A stretch of DNA of 64,000 bases from Litoditis marina (taxonomy: Eukaryota > Nematoda > Chromadorea > Rhabditida > Rhabditidae): assembly GCA_964036275.1 (NCBI GenBank), contig OZ038436.1, positions 16,395,904 to 16,459,903 of the forward strand. Direction: 5' to 3'. Below, in pieces: positions 25,463 through 41,353 of this stretch. The position numbers and the translations under genes were made by a program. Each line of letters opens with the position of its first letter. The stretch's first letter is position 1. The notes beneath the pieces are model-generated. The model did no database searches. It saw only the letters and a list, made by a program, of their open reading frames with translations, and was not told the origin of the DNA.

Positions 25463-27537
25463 GACGCCACACAGCCTGAAACCGTTCTGAAAAAAAGGAA
25501 GAAGAAAGGTAACCGTAAATCAGAACAAGTTTCCAAAGTTGGTATGGTAATTTCAACTATGAACTATTGAGAAAATGATGAGTGTAACGATAAAATTTGG
25601 TATCCAAAACATGTGATGAAGTAAGCCAAGTTCGGCAAGTTCGATATAATATTCAAAGTTCGAAAGCGGCAAGGATAGATTGATAAAAGATGAGTCAAAA
25701 GTCAAAAGTCAAGTATGTGTGTTTACGAATGAACCTCCAAACAGACCGAATAGAGGCGATTTGAAAGAGAAAAGATAACTAATTTGACATTAATGTCTGT
25801 TTATCATTACATAAACGTTATAACAAAAGAGAAAAACCAACATTATCTTGGGTTATTGATAAAAGTATCGACCATTGGCTCAGAGAAGTGTAGTACATGA
25901 ACTTTTATGTAATTTAGGATACATTAAACCATACCTGCTAGGACCTGAAGTGTTTATTTCACGGTTTTTTTTTCAACTTACAATTGAGCTCTATGTCAGA
26001 AAACCCTCAAACCACCGTTTTCTTTTCACTTTCCTCATTAGTACTTTTGACTCATCTGTAAGAATCTGATGAAATATAGTTCACACCATTCCTACTGAGA
26101 CTCCTACAGTAAGCTCACAACCTTTCCGAAGGCTGTTGTGAAGCTGAAAATAAAGTTCACGCAAAAGGCTCTCGTATATTTACTTTACCTGAGAGCGAGA
26201 AGGAGGTACGAAAATCCTCAACTTCTCTCATCAAAAGTAAGTGAGCGAAACGGCTCGCAAGTTTCGAAATCTTACTGTAGGAGTCTTAGTAGGAATGGAA
26301 AAGACTATAGATCTGCAAATAAAAGTTTCGAAAAGTACCTCTGCTGATTCTCCCAGTTGCTATCATTACGAACTCGTATCAAACCAACACTGGAACATTT
26401 ACTTTTTTTGGCAAGTTGCTCACAAACTTTGTCGCTAATGTAAACTTGTTTTCGGGAAAAGATTAATCTGATTCACCTTCGTGAGGGCACTGGCCAGAGA
26501 CTCTCGACAATTCACGAAGAAACAGACTAGGAATTAGGGTTGTTAATCGAGTTCAAAATTTCGAGTTTTCGAGTTTTCGAGTTTTCGAGTTTTGGGAAAT
26601 TTTGAGTTTTCGAGTTTCGAGTTCGACTCAACTCGAAAATTTTCGAGTTTTTTCGAGTCGAGTTTCGAGTTCGACTTTAACAACCCTACTAGGAATACAT
26701 ACGTCCGTTCGTTGGAAGTACATGTTCCTGGTTCTGAAAAATGAAAATGGCCATTCTGGGCGACGACTATTCAACTATACTATAACCATATAACCATTTT
26801 CTTCGGCCAGAGAAAACTGAAAAACAGTCAGCAAATACTTTATTACCACACTACCATCTGATAATTCATTAATAGTCAATCTATCCGGTAGAGGACGAAA
26901 ACCAGCTGTTCACATGATGGCACATTTGTTCTTCTTCTGCTTCTGCACCGACTCTCTTGCAACTGCGATGGCCAGATATAAAACGCTCTCCACACCCTCC
27001 TAAAATAGAAGAATCTCGTACGCAAAAACGTGTACAAAGCGAGAGATAAGATCGAAGGTCGGGTATTTCAGTGCACACATCCTGATTACGTAAGCTATAA
27101 CATTCCGATACCTTACGTCCCCGGTGTCTCTCGCGCACTTGCTCGCTAAACTTGTATCGCGGCGGAATGTGAGAGCAGAGACCCGACTTATGATTAAGGT
27201 GTCAAATGTTGGGACCGAAAGGTCAGGAGGTGCAGGTGCAGGAATGCCACCTTTGGTTGATGGCCGGATGGGTGGGCTCATGGATGCCTTCAGCGCTTTG
27301 CTACGGTCCCGTGTCGAAGCTGCATAATTTTATTTTTTTTCAAAATTTGTCATGCCTTTAGCCCTACCCTTTTCAGTGCAGAGCATTCCAGATAGTCCAC
27401 AGCTTTCAGCTCCCTTGCCAATTTATCTCCCGTTTCTGAGCTGACGGGTCTTTGACGCCTCCGGATCAAATCCTCTAGCGTTTCCGGGTCATTTCGAAGA
27501 TCAGTCTGTGAAATAAGAGGTCGACAAATGCAAAAAT
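23375..27537. repeat. 4163-bp tandem repeat, unit 2
   Basis: Second copy of the unit described at 19212. It contains exons 4-1 of gene B, the gene-D-like relic with its foldback element, and exons 6-5 of gene C. Identity to unit 1 runs to about 27560, where a short minisatellite begins. Confidence 0.95.
26476..26735 (-). pseudogene. Relic of a gene-D-like exon 3, second copy
   Basis: Duplicate of the relic at 22313-22572, created by the 4163-bp duplication and carrying the same inserted TCGAG foldback (26536-26690). The only difference I saw nearby is 26517 A for G. Confidence 0.8.
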
Positions 27538-29883
27538 ATCATCATTGTATTTATTGAGTTCATTCGAAAACGGAATAATGGAATATAAAAAAATGCAAAA
27601 ATATCATCATTGTATTTATTGAGTTGACAAATGCAAAAATATCATCATTGTATTTATTGAGTTCATTCGAAAACGGAATAATGGAATATAAACAAATGCA
27701 AAAATATCATCATTGTATTTATTGAGTTCATTCGAAAACGGAATAATGGAATATGGACCATCATACACCATACCGTCAATCTGAAATAGATGGAGCTTTA
27801 GACAGCGAGTGCTCTGAACCTTTACGAGCCCTTGATCTACACAATTTATCGTCCTGGCTGTAAATCAACAATTTCTAGATTGGCACTTTGAAATTGACTT
27901 GATTGTTTACTTTCTCTGTTTCTGAAATTTATATAGGAATAATTGTATGTTACAAATCACCTTGGTCCCAACTAGCACTAAGCGAGCGGCTGGGCAGTAG
28001 CGCTTGACCTCAGGAACCCACTGAAACAACGTTATATACATCAGAACTTATCAGCGCAGCGCTGAGCGCAATTTATAGAACGAAAAATAACATGAAAACT
28101 TGCTTAATGATGGAACGAAACATATAAAGATGAATTTGTTCCGAATAATTCGTGAAGTGTTCGGAAACAGCCTGAACGGATCAAACTGTAAATGTCATAT
28201 TTAAAGAAACCCTGTCTTGTGCAGTGCATGAAATTTTTTGCTAACAAGATTTGGCTTATTGTGAATACTGCATTCCGAAATACACCACTGCTTTGTTATT
28301 TTCATAATATTTACCATTTTTTCTACGCAGCTTTTCGACGTACGTTCATGCACATACCTTCTCTGTTACATTTTCAAAGGAATCTGGAGATACCACGGAA
28401 AAGCAGACGAGAAACACGCGGGTTTCTGGGTAGGCCATGGGACGCAGGCTGAATGTCTAAACTATTTTTTGTTTGTAAACATTTAATAACACACTCATAA
28501 ATCGGAACTAGCAAGTTCGTGTTTGAAAAATGATTGATTTCCGCCATACGACTGTCTATAAAATGCATAAAATAGTTTTGACAAGAATTCATGTAGTTAA
28601 ATGGCTAGTATTTAAATTTATACCTCTTCTGTCGGATAAAAAACAACTTGCAATTTTATTGTCAGAAATTGAAATTGCAAGAACTATTTAACCCACGCAT
28701 CAAAAACTTCCCGCCCCGCCGTATCGATTACAGAGAAGTTGTACGGTTTCTTGTCTACCAAGATAGAAGACGTTCGAATCTAAATGATTTCGGATTTCGA
28801 TAGTTTCCTGGAGAACCTCAAAATATTGTGCATCATCTGACTCGTCCGATATTTTTTCTGAAATCTTCAATTCTTCTTATTCTTGTGTCGCTCTCATTCG
28901 GAGCGCAGATAAAACTTCCGAAAGTTTGTAAGTTTCGAAATCCTCTACCACAATTATTTCCCTTCCAAAACATTATAACACATATTTTTGCAGTTCAAAA
29001 CAGTGTGAAGAGTTGGGGGATCATTTTGAGTGTGAAAAATTGTGCACAATAATTGTTAGTGTGAACAATTGTGACACAATGTTTTGAAAGACTTCTAAAA
29101 ACGGCAAACATTTTATTTCAATTTTCTGAATCGGGACATAGCGATTCGATCGTTTGGTTTTCAGTTAAAACTTCAAATAAATGGGGACTACCCTATGTTC
29201 AATGAGAAATAGTTTGAAAAAGTGATAATTCTTTGATGGTTGAAAGTCTCATCCCAAAAAGTTCATGAAATCACTGGAATTTCCTGATTTCCAAAACCAT
29301 TTAGATTGAAGCGTCTTATAGTCACCTGAAATATTTTCTATACAATCTGAAACAACCATATGATTCGACATTTTCGTAACCATTGTAGAAAATACTATAT
29401 ATCAACCGTGTGAATCGGAATATTTTTGGTGAATCATGTTAAATGGAAGTTTGAAAACAATTCAAAATTTATATCCACAAAATTTTATATCACGAACCAT
29501 TTATGAATACTCCGTATAACTGTGTGTTTTGAACATTTGTATTTGATTTTAACATGGAAACTATTTCACTGATAGGGCCATCAAACTGTTGTGTTTACTT
29601 TAAGATAAGCTTCGTAGACACACCTGCATCTACTTGATCTACACTTACACACTCTCTCATCAACTGACAAATAATTAACGATCGCTCCATTACGGGATCG
29701 ATTTGGGGGTTTTCAGTGTTTGATGTGAAAAGGAAATAAATAACTGTCACTAACCGAATGATCATCAAAAAAAGAGGGAACATGTCCTTTGGAGAATTCC
29801 CTTCCGGCAAAGGACATGAGAAGACAAGTTTTTCCCACGCCCCCATCTCCCACAACCACACATTTCAGGGTCTCCATATCCAT
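26910..29883 (-). CDS. Cdc42-like Rho GTPase, paralogue C, with altered switch residues and a transposon in exon 2
   Basis: Exons 29883-29755, 28779-28697, 28448-28358, 28020-27961, 27505-27368 and 26999-26910 (TGA); about 196 aa. P-loop is GDGGVGKT. Switch I is [10 protein letters not shown], with Ser at the Thr35 position. G3 is DTAGRE, with Arg at the catalytic Gln61 position, which in Ras/Rho proteins blocks GTP hydrolysis. G4 is TKTD and the CaaX box CAIM. The original acceptor and first five bases of exon 2 (TTTCAG|GTGAC) remain at about 29325 but are cut off by a 553-bp element. The element's terminal repeat offers a new acceptor, ATTTAG, at 28780, after which the frame continues ([11 protein letters not shown]), restoring phase with three extra residues. 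Exons 5-6 are identical to gene B. It could be a GTP-locked paralogue or an early pseudogene; transcripts would decide. Confidence 0.75.
27522..27760. repeat. Minisatellite in intron 4 of gene C
   Basis: Three to four copies of a unit of about 45-65 bp containing aaatgcaaaaatatcatcat, tgtatttattgagttcattc and gaaaacggaataatggaata. Single copies mark both other junctions of the 4163-bp duplication (19212 and 23375), making it the probable site of unequal exchange. Confidence 0.9.
28766..29318. mobile_element. 553-bp TA-flanked MITE inside exon 2 of gene C
   Basis: Left end GAAGACGTTCGAATCTAAAT, right end (reverse complement) TAAGACGCTTCAATCTAAAT, giving imperfect terminal repeats of about 20-25 bp flanked by TA (28764-28765 and 29319-29320). 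TA targets are typical of Tc1/mariner-type elements. There is no transposase frame. Comparison with genes A and B shows the uninterrupted site (gtgac-ta-tcttg). Confidence 0.85.
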
Positions 29884-29924
29884 GACAGCATGACACCCTG
29901 GAACCGGCCAATCCCACAAGGAAC

Positions 29925-30125
29925 CCGGTATTCCGTTTACCCCATCAGGTGGCCTTAACCGGGTTACCTGGTTAACCCTCTTGTTAACCTCTTTGTAACC
30001 CACTTTTACAATGTCTTTTGGGAGAAATTTAGGGTTAACAAGTGGTTAACAGACAGGTTAACCAAGTTAATGAAAAACTCGGTTAATGGTTAACTGCTAG
30101 AGTCAACAAATACCGGGTTAAATAA
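29925..30125. mobile_element. Palindromic 'GGTTAAC' element
   Basis: Repeated gttaac motifs in both orientations between accccatcaggtggc and aacaaataccgggttaa, with outer arms cggtatt / aataccgg. It lies just upstream of the gene C start. Confidence 0.65.
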
Positions 30126-30136
30126 TGAATTCGCCC

Positions 30137-30287
30137 TGAGTACGTATGCAAGAAGATCCCGCCCTCTTCATCCCATCCTGCGTCTCCTCAAACACACGCC
30201 ATTTCTCTGAGAGACGAGAAACAGTGAGGCAGAGCGAGAGACGCAGAATGGGATGAAGAGGCCGGGACATTCTAGCATACGTACTCT
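30137..30287. mobile_element. GTACGTATGC foldback MITE, copy 1
   Basis: Arms gagtacgtatgc(a/t)agaag and atcccgccctcttcatccca pair with gggatgaagaggccgggac and ttctagcatacgtactc. Interior arms carry tgcgtctc / gagacgcag. Same family as 43499-43671. Confidence 0.85.
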
Positions 30288-30339
30288 AGAACCGTTTTGG
30301 CAGAGGAAAATAAAAAGATGTAACCGTGTAACCGTGAAC

Positions 30340-30720
30340 TGGAAGTTTCCAAAAATTATGAGTTTAGCAATAAAATTTGGTATCAAAAACATGTGATAAA
30401 ATATGTCAAGTTCGGCAAATTTGACAAAAATTATGAGTTTAGCAATAAAATTTCATGTGATAAAATATGCAAAGTTCGGCAAATTTGACAAAAATTATGA
30501 GTTCAGCAATAAAGTTTAGCAATAAAATTTGGTATCAAAAACATGTGATAAAATAGGCCAAGTTCGGCAAATTTGACAAAAATTATGAGTTTAGCAATAA
30601 AATTTCATGTGATAAAATATGCCAAGTTCGGCGAATTTGACAAAAATTATGAGTTTAGCAATAAAATTTGGTATCAAAAACATGTGATGAAATAAGCCAA
30701 GTTCGGCAAGTTCGATATAA
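30340..30720. repeat. Tandem repeat upstream of gene C
   Basis: About five copies, alternating 60 and 100 bp, of (g/c)aagttcggcaaatttgac, aaaaattatgagtttagc, aataaaatttggtatc and aaaaacatgtgataaa. Genes A and B have a single diverged copy at the same upstream position (about 21410-21490 and 25573-25653), so this is a local expansion. Confidence 0.9.
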
Positions 30721-31463
30721 TATTCAAAGTTCGAAAGCGGCAAGGATAGATTGATAAAAGTCTGTGTGTTGTACGAATGAACATCCAAACAGGCCAAATA
30801 GAACCGATCTGGAAGAGAAAGATAACTAATTTGACATTTATGTCTGTTTATCATAACATAAACCTTAAACAAGTGTGAAAAACCAAAACTACCTTGTGAT
30901 CCCGATGCAATTATCGACCATTTGATCATAGAATTGTAGGACATGCACCATTCATTTGAGACTATATACAACCATGGCCGCTTAAACCCTAAGTGTTAGG
31001 TTTTTCACATGGAGTTGTTAACGAACTCACATAGATTGGATTATAATATCCCAGGAAAAAATACAGTGAGCTATTAAGTAGTTGTGTGCGCAAAAACCCC
31101 TTATTCGTTTTCCTCTACGGTACCGATCATTCCATCTGTAGAGTATCGCTAAATGTACAAGTGAAGGTGACTGTAGTGTGAAGCTTCAGACGTGTTTCGA
31201 CGTTTCCATGTTGTACTGAAATGTGGGGGGAAATCTAGGTTTGCCACCAGTAGATGTACATGTTTTCAACCCCCCCCCCCCCTTTCACATATTGAAGTTG
31301 CACAAACAGTCGTTTCTGGGGGCACGTGAAGCTGCGTGTCACATCACGTTTCCGTCATTTCGGCACTATAGGGCTTTTTTGTAAATGTTTCTTGAATCGT
31401 CAAGTTTGAATTTGATGGCATAACTACAGTGAGCACATAAATCTTCGTTGTAGTTTGATTCCG

Positions 31464-31904
31464 CGACAACTCGTCCCCGCGCGTCGCGTGTGCGACAACT
31501 CGTCCCTCAACATGTGACAACTCGTCCCCAATGTTTTATCCCAAAACTGGCTGAAAACTCGGTTTCGAAGTTAAATTAATCGTTGTAGAGTTTTATGCTC
31601 ATTATAGAATACAAATTAACTATAGATATATTCCGAAAATTGGCTTATTCACTATATATTCGAGAGGAAACAACACATTAACGATAATTTTGATAATTAT
31701 TACAAAATATGGCCTATCTTTGTGATTTCCAATAGTTTTCTATTGCTGAAGTTACGTACAGTCTCTTTTATGAAATACTACCTAGTCATTACGTTAAATT
31801 GTGAGTTTCAAGCTAATTTGAGCAATTTTTGGGCTTGGGACGAGTTGTCGCTGCGGCGGGGACGAGTTGTCGCACGCAACGCGGGGACGAGTTGTCCGTA
31901 AACG
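31464..31904. mobile_element. Element with CGACAACTCGTCCCC inverted arrays
   Basis: The left end has three direct copies of g(c)gacaactcgtccc(c); the right end has three copies of the complement (gacgagttgtcgc), separated by about 300 bp of AT-rich sequence. The inverted, internally repeated ends suggest a foldback transposon. A poly-C tract lies just upstream at 31270. Confidence 0.75.
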
Positions 31905-33225
31905 ACCCGGGAACGTTAAAGTGAGCTGTGTGACCAATCTTTCTTTACCCCAAATGTAAATTGAATAATCAGTTAATCAGTTCTGCTTCACAGTGGGTGA
32001 TAACGTTTTGCTGATCAGTTTACAGCACTGCAAGCAATATAGCGACCTTCGAAAAATACGCGGAAAAAAATTATTCAAAAATTCACATACAGCGAATTTC
32101 TGAGGAATACATTCACGTTGGACCGTGCTCTCCTTGAAAACGTTCAGGATCAATGCACTTATTCCACCTACCTTTCGCGTTAAAGATCGAGTATTCATCT
32201 CTGGTCTCTCTGGAGCGAAACGTGATCTCAATGTGTATAAATCTTGTATCATATCAAACTACAGCTTATAAATCAACCACCTCCAAGCTACGAAAACATC
32301 GGTAAACTCCCACTTTATCAAATTTGTCTTCATTTGTGCGACAGCTCTCCTGCTTTTGGTTTCATACTACGGTGAATGCAACTGGTCTTTCCCAAGTTTG
32401 ACCCAGTTGAAGATCAATGCAGTGCGTTCTGAACTAACACCGTTATCGAGTGAGAACACATTTCGCAATAACTTGCAGCCGCCAATTAGTCACCCATCCC
32501 AGTGTAAGTGTTGGCCCTCTGCCAAACAAGAAAAAGTCTAATCGTCGTATATTTATTCTCATATATGCGATGACAAGAGTCTATATAATAATTCACAATC
32601 GCAACCTCATCGAATTAAATTTTAAAAAATGACCAAATCGTACAGCGAGGACGGGAACCGTTAAACAAAAGGCAATCATTTCCAAAACGGGTATAAATAG
32701 ATTAGAGAGACATACAAGGAAACTGAAACGATCACACTACCCGCCCTGTTCTAGATCGCAATTCTGGGGGGTTTCTTCGAGTTTTAGTTTTCTGGAGCAT
32801 CGCCAATTGCGAAGAACAATCATGGAAAAAAGACGGGCACCGCGGATAGCGTTCGACAATATCAACGTTTTACAAAGAGGGGAAAAACGGCAAACTGCGC
32901 ACACTCAATCAAGCGACATTAATCGGTCGGCCCGGGATAACAGATAGCTGATGTACAGTATTGTACAACTCCCAACTTCTCCTAGGCTGACGCTCAACAG
33001 TGATTGCCTAGTAAAACACATGGAATTCAGTGAAAAAACATGAATTGACCTCCACTAGAAGATACACAGTATACAATTTTATGACTAAAATTAGAAGTCT
33101 ATTATTACTAATAAACACGTCTATTGTCATTCAAGATAGCAAAATCGTGCAGGAACATGTCAAAATGGGCCTGCTCTCCATACCGATACATAGTGCAGAG
33201 GAGGGTGGGTAAAGATGTGAGATGT
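31905..33225. other. Spacer 3' of cdc-42, no convincing gene
   Basis: Contains the cdc-42 3' UTR at its right end. A 41-codon frame begins with ATG at 32822 about 120 bp after a tataaata at 32692-32699, but it has no relatives I recognise. Nothing else is interpretable. Confidence 0.5.
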
Positions 33226-37857
<4,632 letters not shown>

Positions 37858-40800
37858 TCAGTAAGTGTATTCTGCCTTGAAGTTCTTCGCCATAACACCA
37901 CTGGGATTGTTGGCAACACACGCATAAACACCTTGATCACCCATGGTAGCGGGATCTGAAAGTACTTTTCTAGTTATCACAAAAGTTTACGAACAATTTA
38001 AGTTGATGTTTCATGTGTTAAACATTTCACTGTGAAATTTTAGTTTCAGGTTAGAGGTTGAAAAACTGTCAATCTAGAAAGTTGTTAAGCACACTATTTG
38101 CAGCTAGCTAGTAATGATGGTAAATCAGTCAACTATTGATTTCTTACCAATCTCCAGTTTGCTCCACAGCATGTCCTCAAAAAGCGGTTTCTCGTAGTAC
38201 TGAAATTGACAGATTTATAACTTTTCGTTTGCAACTGAAAACCAGGCGGAAAATTCTCTATAGTGCGTGCCAAATTTATAAAATATCCGTTCCATGTGAG
38301 ACTCGAACCGGTCCCAAAAGTTTGGGAGGCGCGGACGCTACGTTATACCAACTGGGGCTATAACCAGGAAGTTTTGGAATCTAAGACAGATGTGCGTACA
38401 CAGCGGAAAGTGAGATATACAGTACCCCCCGCCTTTCCGTTGGCGACGACCATATAGTGAGTTCCAAGAAACATGATCAGTTTCAACAGATTGGAACTTA
38501 TACTTGAACCTTCGTAAACCTTCTACTAGGTTTTTAATAAGTTCTTTAATTGAGAATTCCAACCTAAAATCGCTAACTCACATGAATGTTTGACTTTGGA
38601 TGAATCTCGGCTCCCTCTTTGTACCATTTTATGGTCGGTCTCGGCTCACCTTTTGCCTGAATACCAAATTTGAAGTTGTTGTTCACGAAAAAAACTAGTT
38701 CTTTACGAAGTACCCCTTTTTTCACCCATTGGAGATGTTTGAGATTAGTGTTTTTTCTGCGAAAGTAGTTTTTTCTTTATTTTTAGAATGGCGGCTATAC
38801 TTTATTAAAATAGTAGTTACTGAAAGCATCACCTTGCATATCAATATCAGTTTGTATCCGAGACGGAAAGTTTGACTGAAATGGGATCCCGTCACTATAT
38901 GAGCACTCTGAAAATCAAACAAAATGAATGAATGCGAAAAAATGTTTGACTAAGTTTGAACAGTACATAATTTTTGCGAAAAAGTATAGTACACTCAATA
39001 CCGCTACCTTTGACCAGTACGTGTAAGAAATATAACGAAATTAAATACTTCACTTACCCGATTATCTGCTAGTTGCGTATGGATCAGTGAGAACTCGGCG
39101 ACCTGAAAAGAATGTTTTGATTTTGTTATGAAATCGCGCGCAGCGCGAAGCGCTGTGCGAGATTTGTCTTTGGTCCGGCTAATGCGCGCTTTCATTTTTT
39201 TAGTTCACTCTCAAAAAGGTCCAATTGTGCAAATCAAAACTTTTTATGATTTGCTGATTTTCTATGGCACATTTACAAGCTATATTCAAAATGTGAACGA
39301 AATTGATTAAGTTTGAGCCGAGTTATGACGTTATGCGCTTCATGCAGACCGCCAACTTCCGCCGTGTATCTGTCTGTCTGTCTGTCTGTGTTGGTGCGCA
39401 CTCCTGGGAAATTTTTATGTGTGAACCGATTTGACTGAAAATTTGGGACACGATAGATATCCCACTCAAACCTTGGGGGCGCAAACTTTTTTTCGAAAAA
39501 AATCATTTTTCATTAAGTTATAGGTCTTTGAAAATGTCTCTGCGTCTCTTCATTTCGTGCACTCTCTCGCCCTCTCTGTCGCGGTAAATCAAATTGCGTT
39601 ATAACTCAGCTCAGTCCTAACCAATTCAAGTAAAATTTGGAGTATGATACCACTACATGAACTGACATTGATTCAGATGTAAGTCTTCTACTGATGACGT
39701 CATCGAGGATTCTGGAGCTCGGATGACGTCATAATCGAAAAGTGCAAAGTTGATGTCACATATATTTTCAAATGATGTTTATATCTTAGGAAGGGTCAAT
39801 TAACGGTGAAACTCAATCTAAGAGTGACGTATTCTGGGATTCTGGAGACCAGATGACGTCATTTTTGAAAAGTGCAAAGTTGACGTCACATATTATTTCA
39901 AATGCTGAAAATATCTCAAAAATGGTATATTAACGATGAAACTTTATCTAAATATGACTTATTCTGGAATTCAGAAGACCAGATGACGTCAACTTTTGAA
40001 AAAATTGACGTGAAATATGTTTTCGAATGCTGAAAGTTTCTTAAAAATGGTCAATTCACGATGAAACTTCATTCAAACATGACGTATTCTGGGAATCTGA
40101 AGGGCAGATATAGTAAGTTTCCAGAACTGCAATGTTGACGTCATATTTTTTCGAATGATGGTAATACTTGACAAGTCATTCATTAAGAAAACAATTTTAT
40201 CTGCACCGTACAGATCAAACCACATACCTACGGCATGTGTACAAAAAGAGAAAAATTCATGAAAAAGTGGGGGCCCAACGACTGTGAGATTTGTCTTCTG
40301 CTGTGCGCCGCTTAGACAGCTACTCTCAAATGGAGCAGCTACTGCTACAAAAACCGAAAAATACTTATATACTCAAGTATAACTGTTCATTACGAACATA
40401 CAAAAGTCGTAAAATATTTTTTCAAACCTGTAAACTATAATATACAAATCACAGATGTTAACTCAACGTAGTCAACTATAGAGATTCTGGTTTTGTACAC
40501 AATGATTTGCAGTTTTGGTCCTTACTTGTTACTCTAGGTGCTATAACACTTGCCATATTATTCAACAGTTGTTCTCTCTTTTACAGCTGTGACTTGTAGA
40601 TTCTAGTTTACAGGTTTGAAAAAATATTTTACGACTTTTGTATGTTCGTAATGAACAGTTATACTTGAGTATATAAGTATTTTCCGGTTTTTGTAGCAGT
40701 AGCTGCTCCATTTGAGAGTAGCTGTCTAAGCGGCGCACAGCAGAAGACAAATCTCACAGTCGTTGGGCCCCCACTTTTTCATGAATTTAAGGCTTATTTT

Positions 40801-41134
40801 GATAACCTTCCAACAGTAAAATTCATACAAATAAAACTTTTTTGTTGTTTTTCATTCATTTTTGCATGACTTGGTTAGAATTTCAATAAAAATGCGAAAA
40901 AGTTGAATTTGACACTTTTGCATTCCTTTGGTATAATGTTGTATTCGTTGTTCAGTTCATTATTCGTTAAAAACTACGCAAACACGCGAAACCACGTGAT
41001 CATGTGATCATAGTTACCTGTGCGAATTGTAGGTTGCTCTTTCCCTTTCCCTTTCCGCCTCTCCTCCCACCCCTGCCCTCTATTTCACAGCAGAAACACA
41101 GGAACACCAGCAACACCGAGTACAAATACTTCAT
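37858..41134 (-). CDS. Small secreted single-Ig-domain protein (OIG/ZIG-like)
   Basis: Six exons join in frame: 41134-41018, 39102-39058, 38907-38833, 38656-38582, 38199-38148 and 37955-37858 (TGA), giving 153 aa. Exon 1 encodes a signal peptide (MKYLYSVLLVFLCFCC) followed by a very basic Gly/Arg/Lys stretch (GRGGRRGGKGKGKS). The rest is one I-set Ig domain: B-strand LILICK (Cys78), C-strand IKWYKEG (Trp90) and F-strand GDQGVYACVANN (Cys134), ending KAEYTY with no TM segment. Nematode one-Ig and two-Ig secreted proteins (oig, zig genes) maintain axon position or organise synapses; this role is by family analogy only. Intron 1 is about 1.9 kb and is filled with repeats, including the foldback at 40253-40788. 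The basic linker may bind acidic matrix glycans, which is inference. Confidence 0.85.
39120..40140. repeat. Repeat region with 128-bp GACGTCA tandem units
   Basis: Begins with a GC-rich inverted block (gcgcgcagcgcgaagcgctg at about 39136) and a short (tctg)n at 39369. It then carries three to four units of about 128 bp at roughly 39710, 39839, 39969 and 40094. Each has (a/g)attctggagacc, agatgacgtca, gcaaagttgacgtcacat, and gatgaaactc(a/t)atcta. It fills intron 1 of the single-Ig gene. Confidence 0.85.
40253..40788. mobile_element. Foldback transposon with 186-bp inverted repeats
   Basis: Arms 40253-40438 and 40604-40788 are almost perfect reverse complements, starting aaattcatgaaaaagtgg and ending atttcaaacctgtaaacta with small variations. 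The spacer is about 165 bp. There is no coding capacity; the minus-strand frame at 40562-40750 is a shadow of the arm. It lies in intron 1 of the single-Ig gene. Confidence 0.9.
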
Positions 41135-41351
41135 CTCTCTTCTGGAAAACGGTGTTTTATATAGATTCTGCACCATTAAATGTCACTTTCCTGAAAAAAT
41201 TGTTCTTATGAAGTATTTTTCAAATAGTACAGTTTTTACCAAGAAACCTTTCGTCATTGAAACACCTTTCTCTAATGATCATTCAGTCAATGAACTCAAG
41301 TTTCTTACTGCAACATGAAATTCAATATTTTCGCATACTGTTTATTCATTA

Positions 41352-41353
<2 letters not shown>

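Noticed and set aside
32822..32947. 41-codon frame after a TATA-like sequence
   Set aside because: Too short, no similarity recognised, and TATA-like strings are frequent in this AT-rich DNA.
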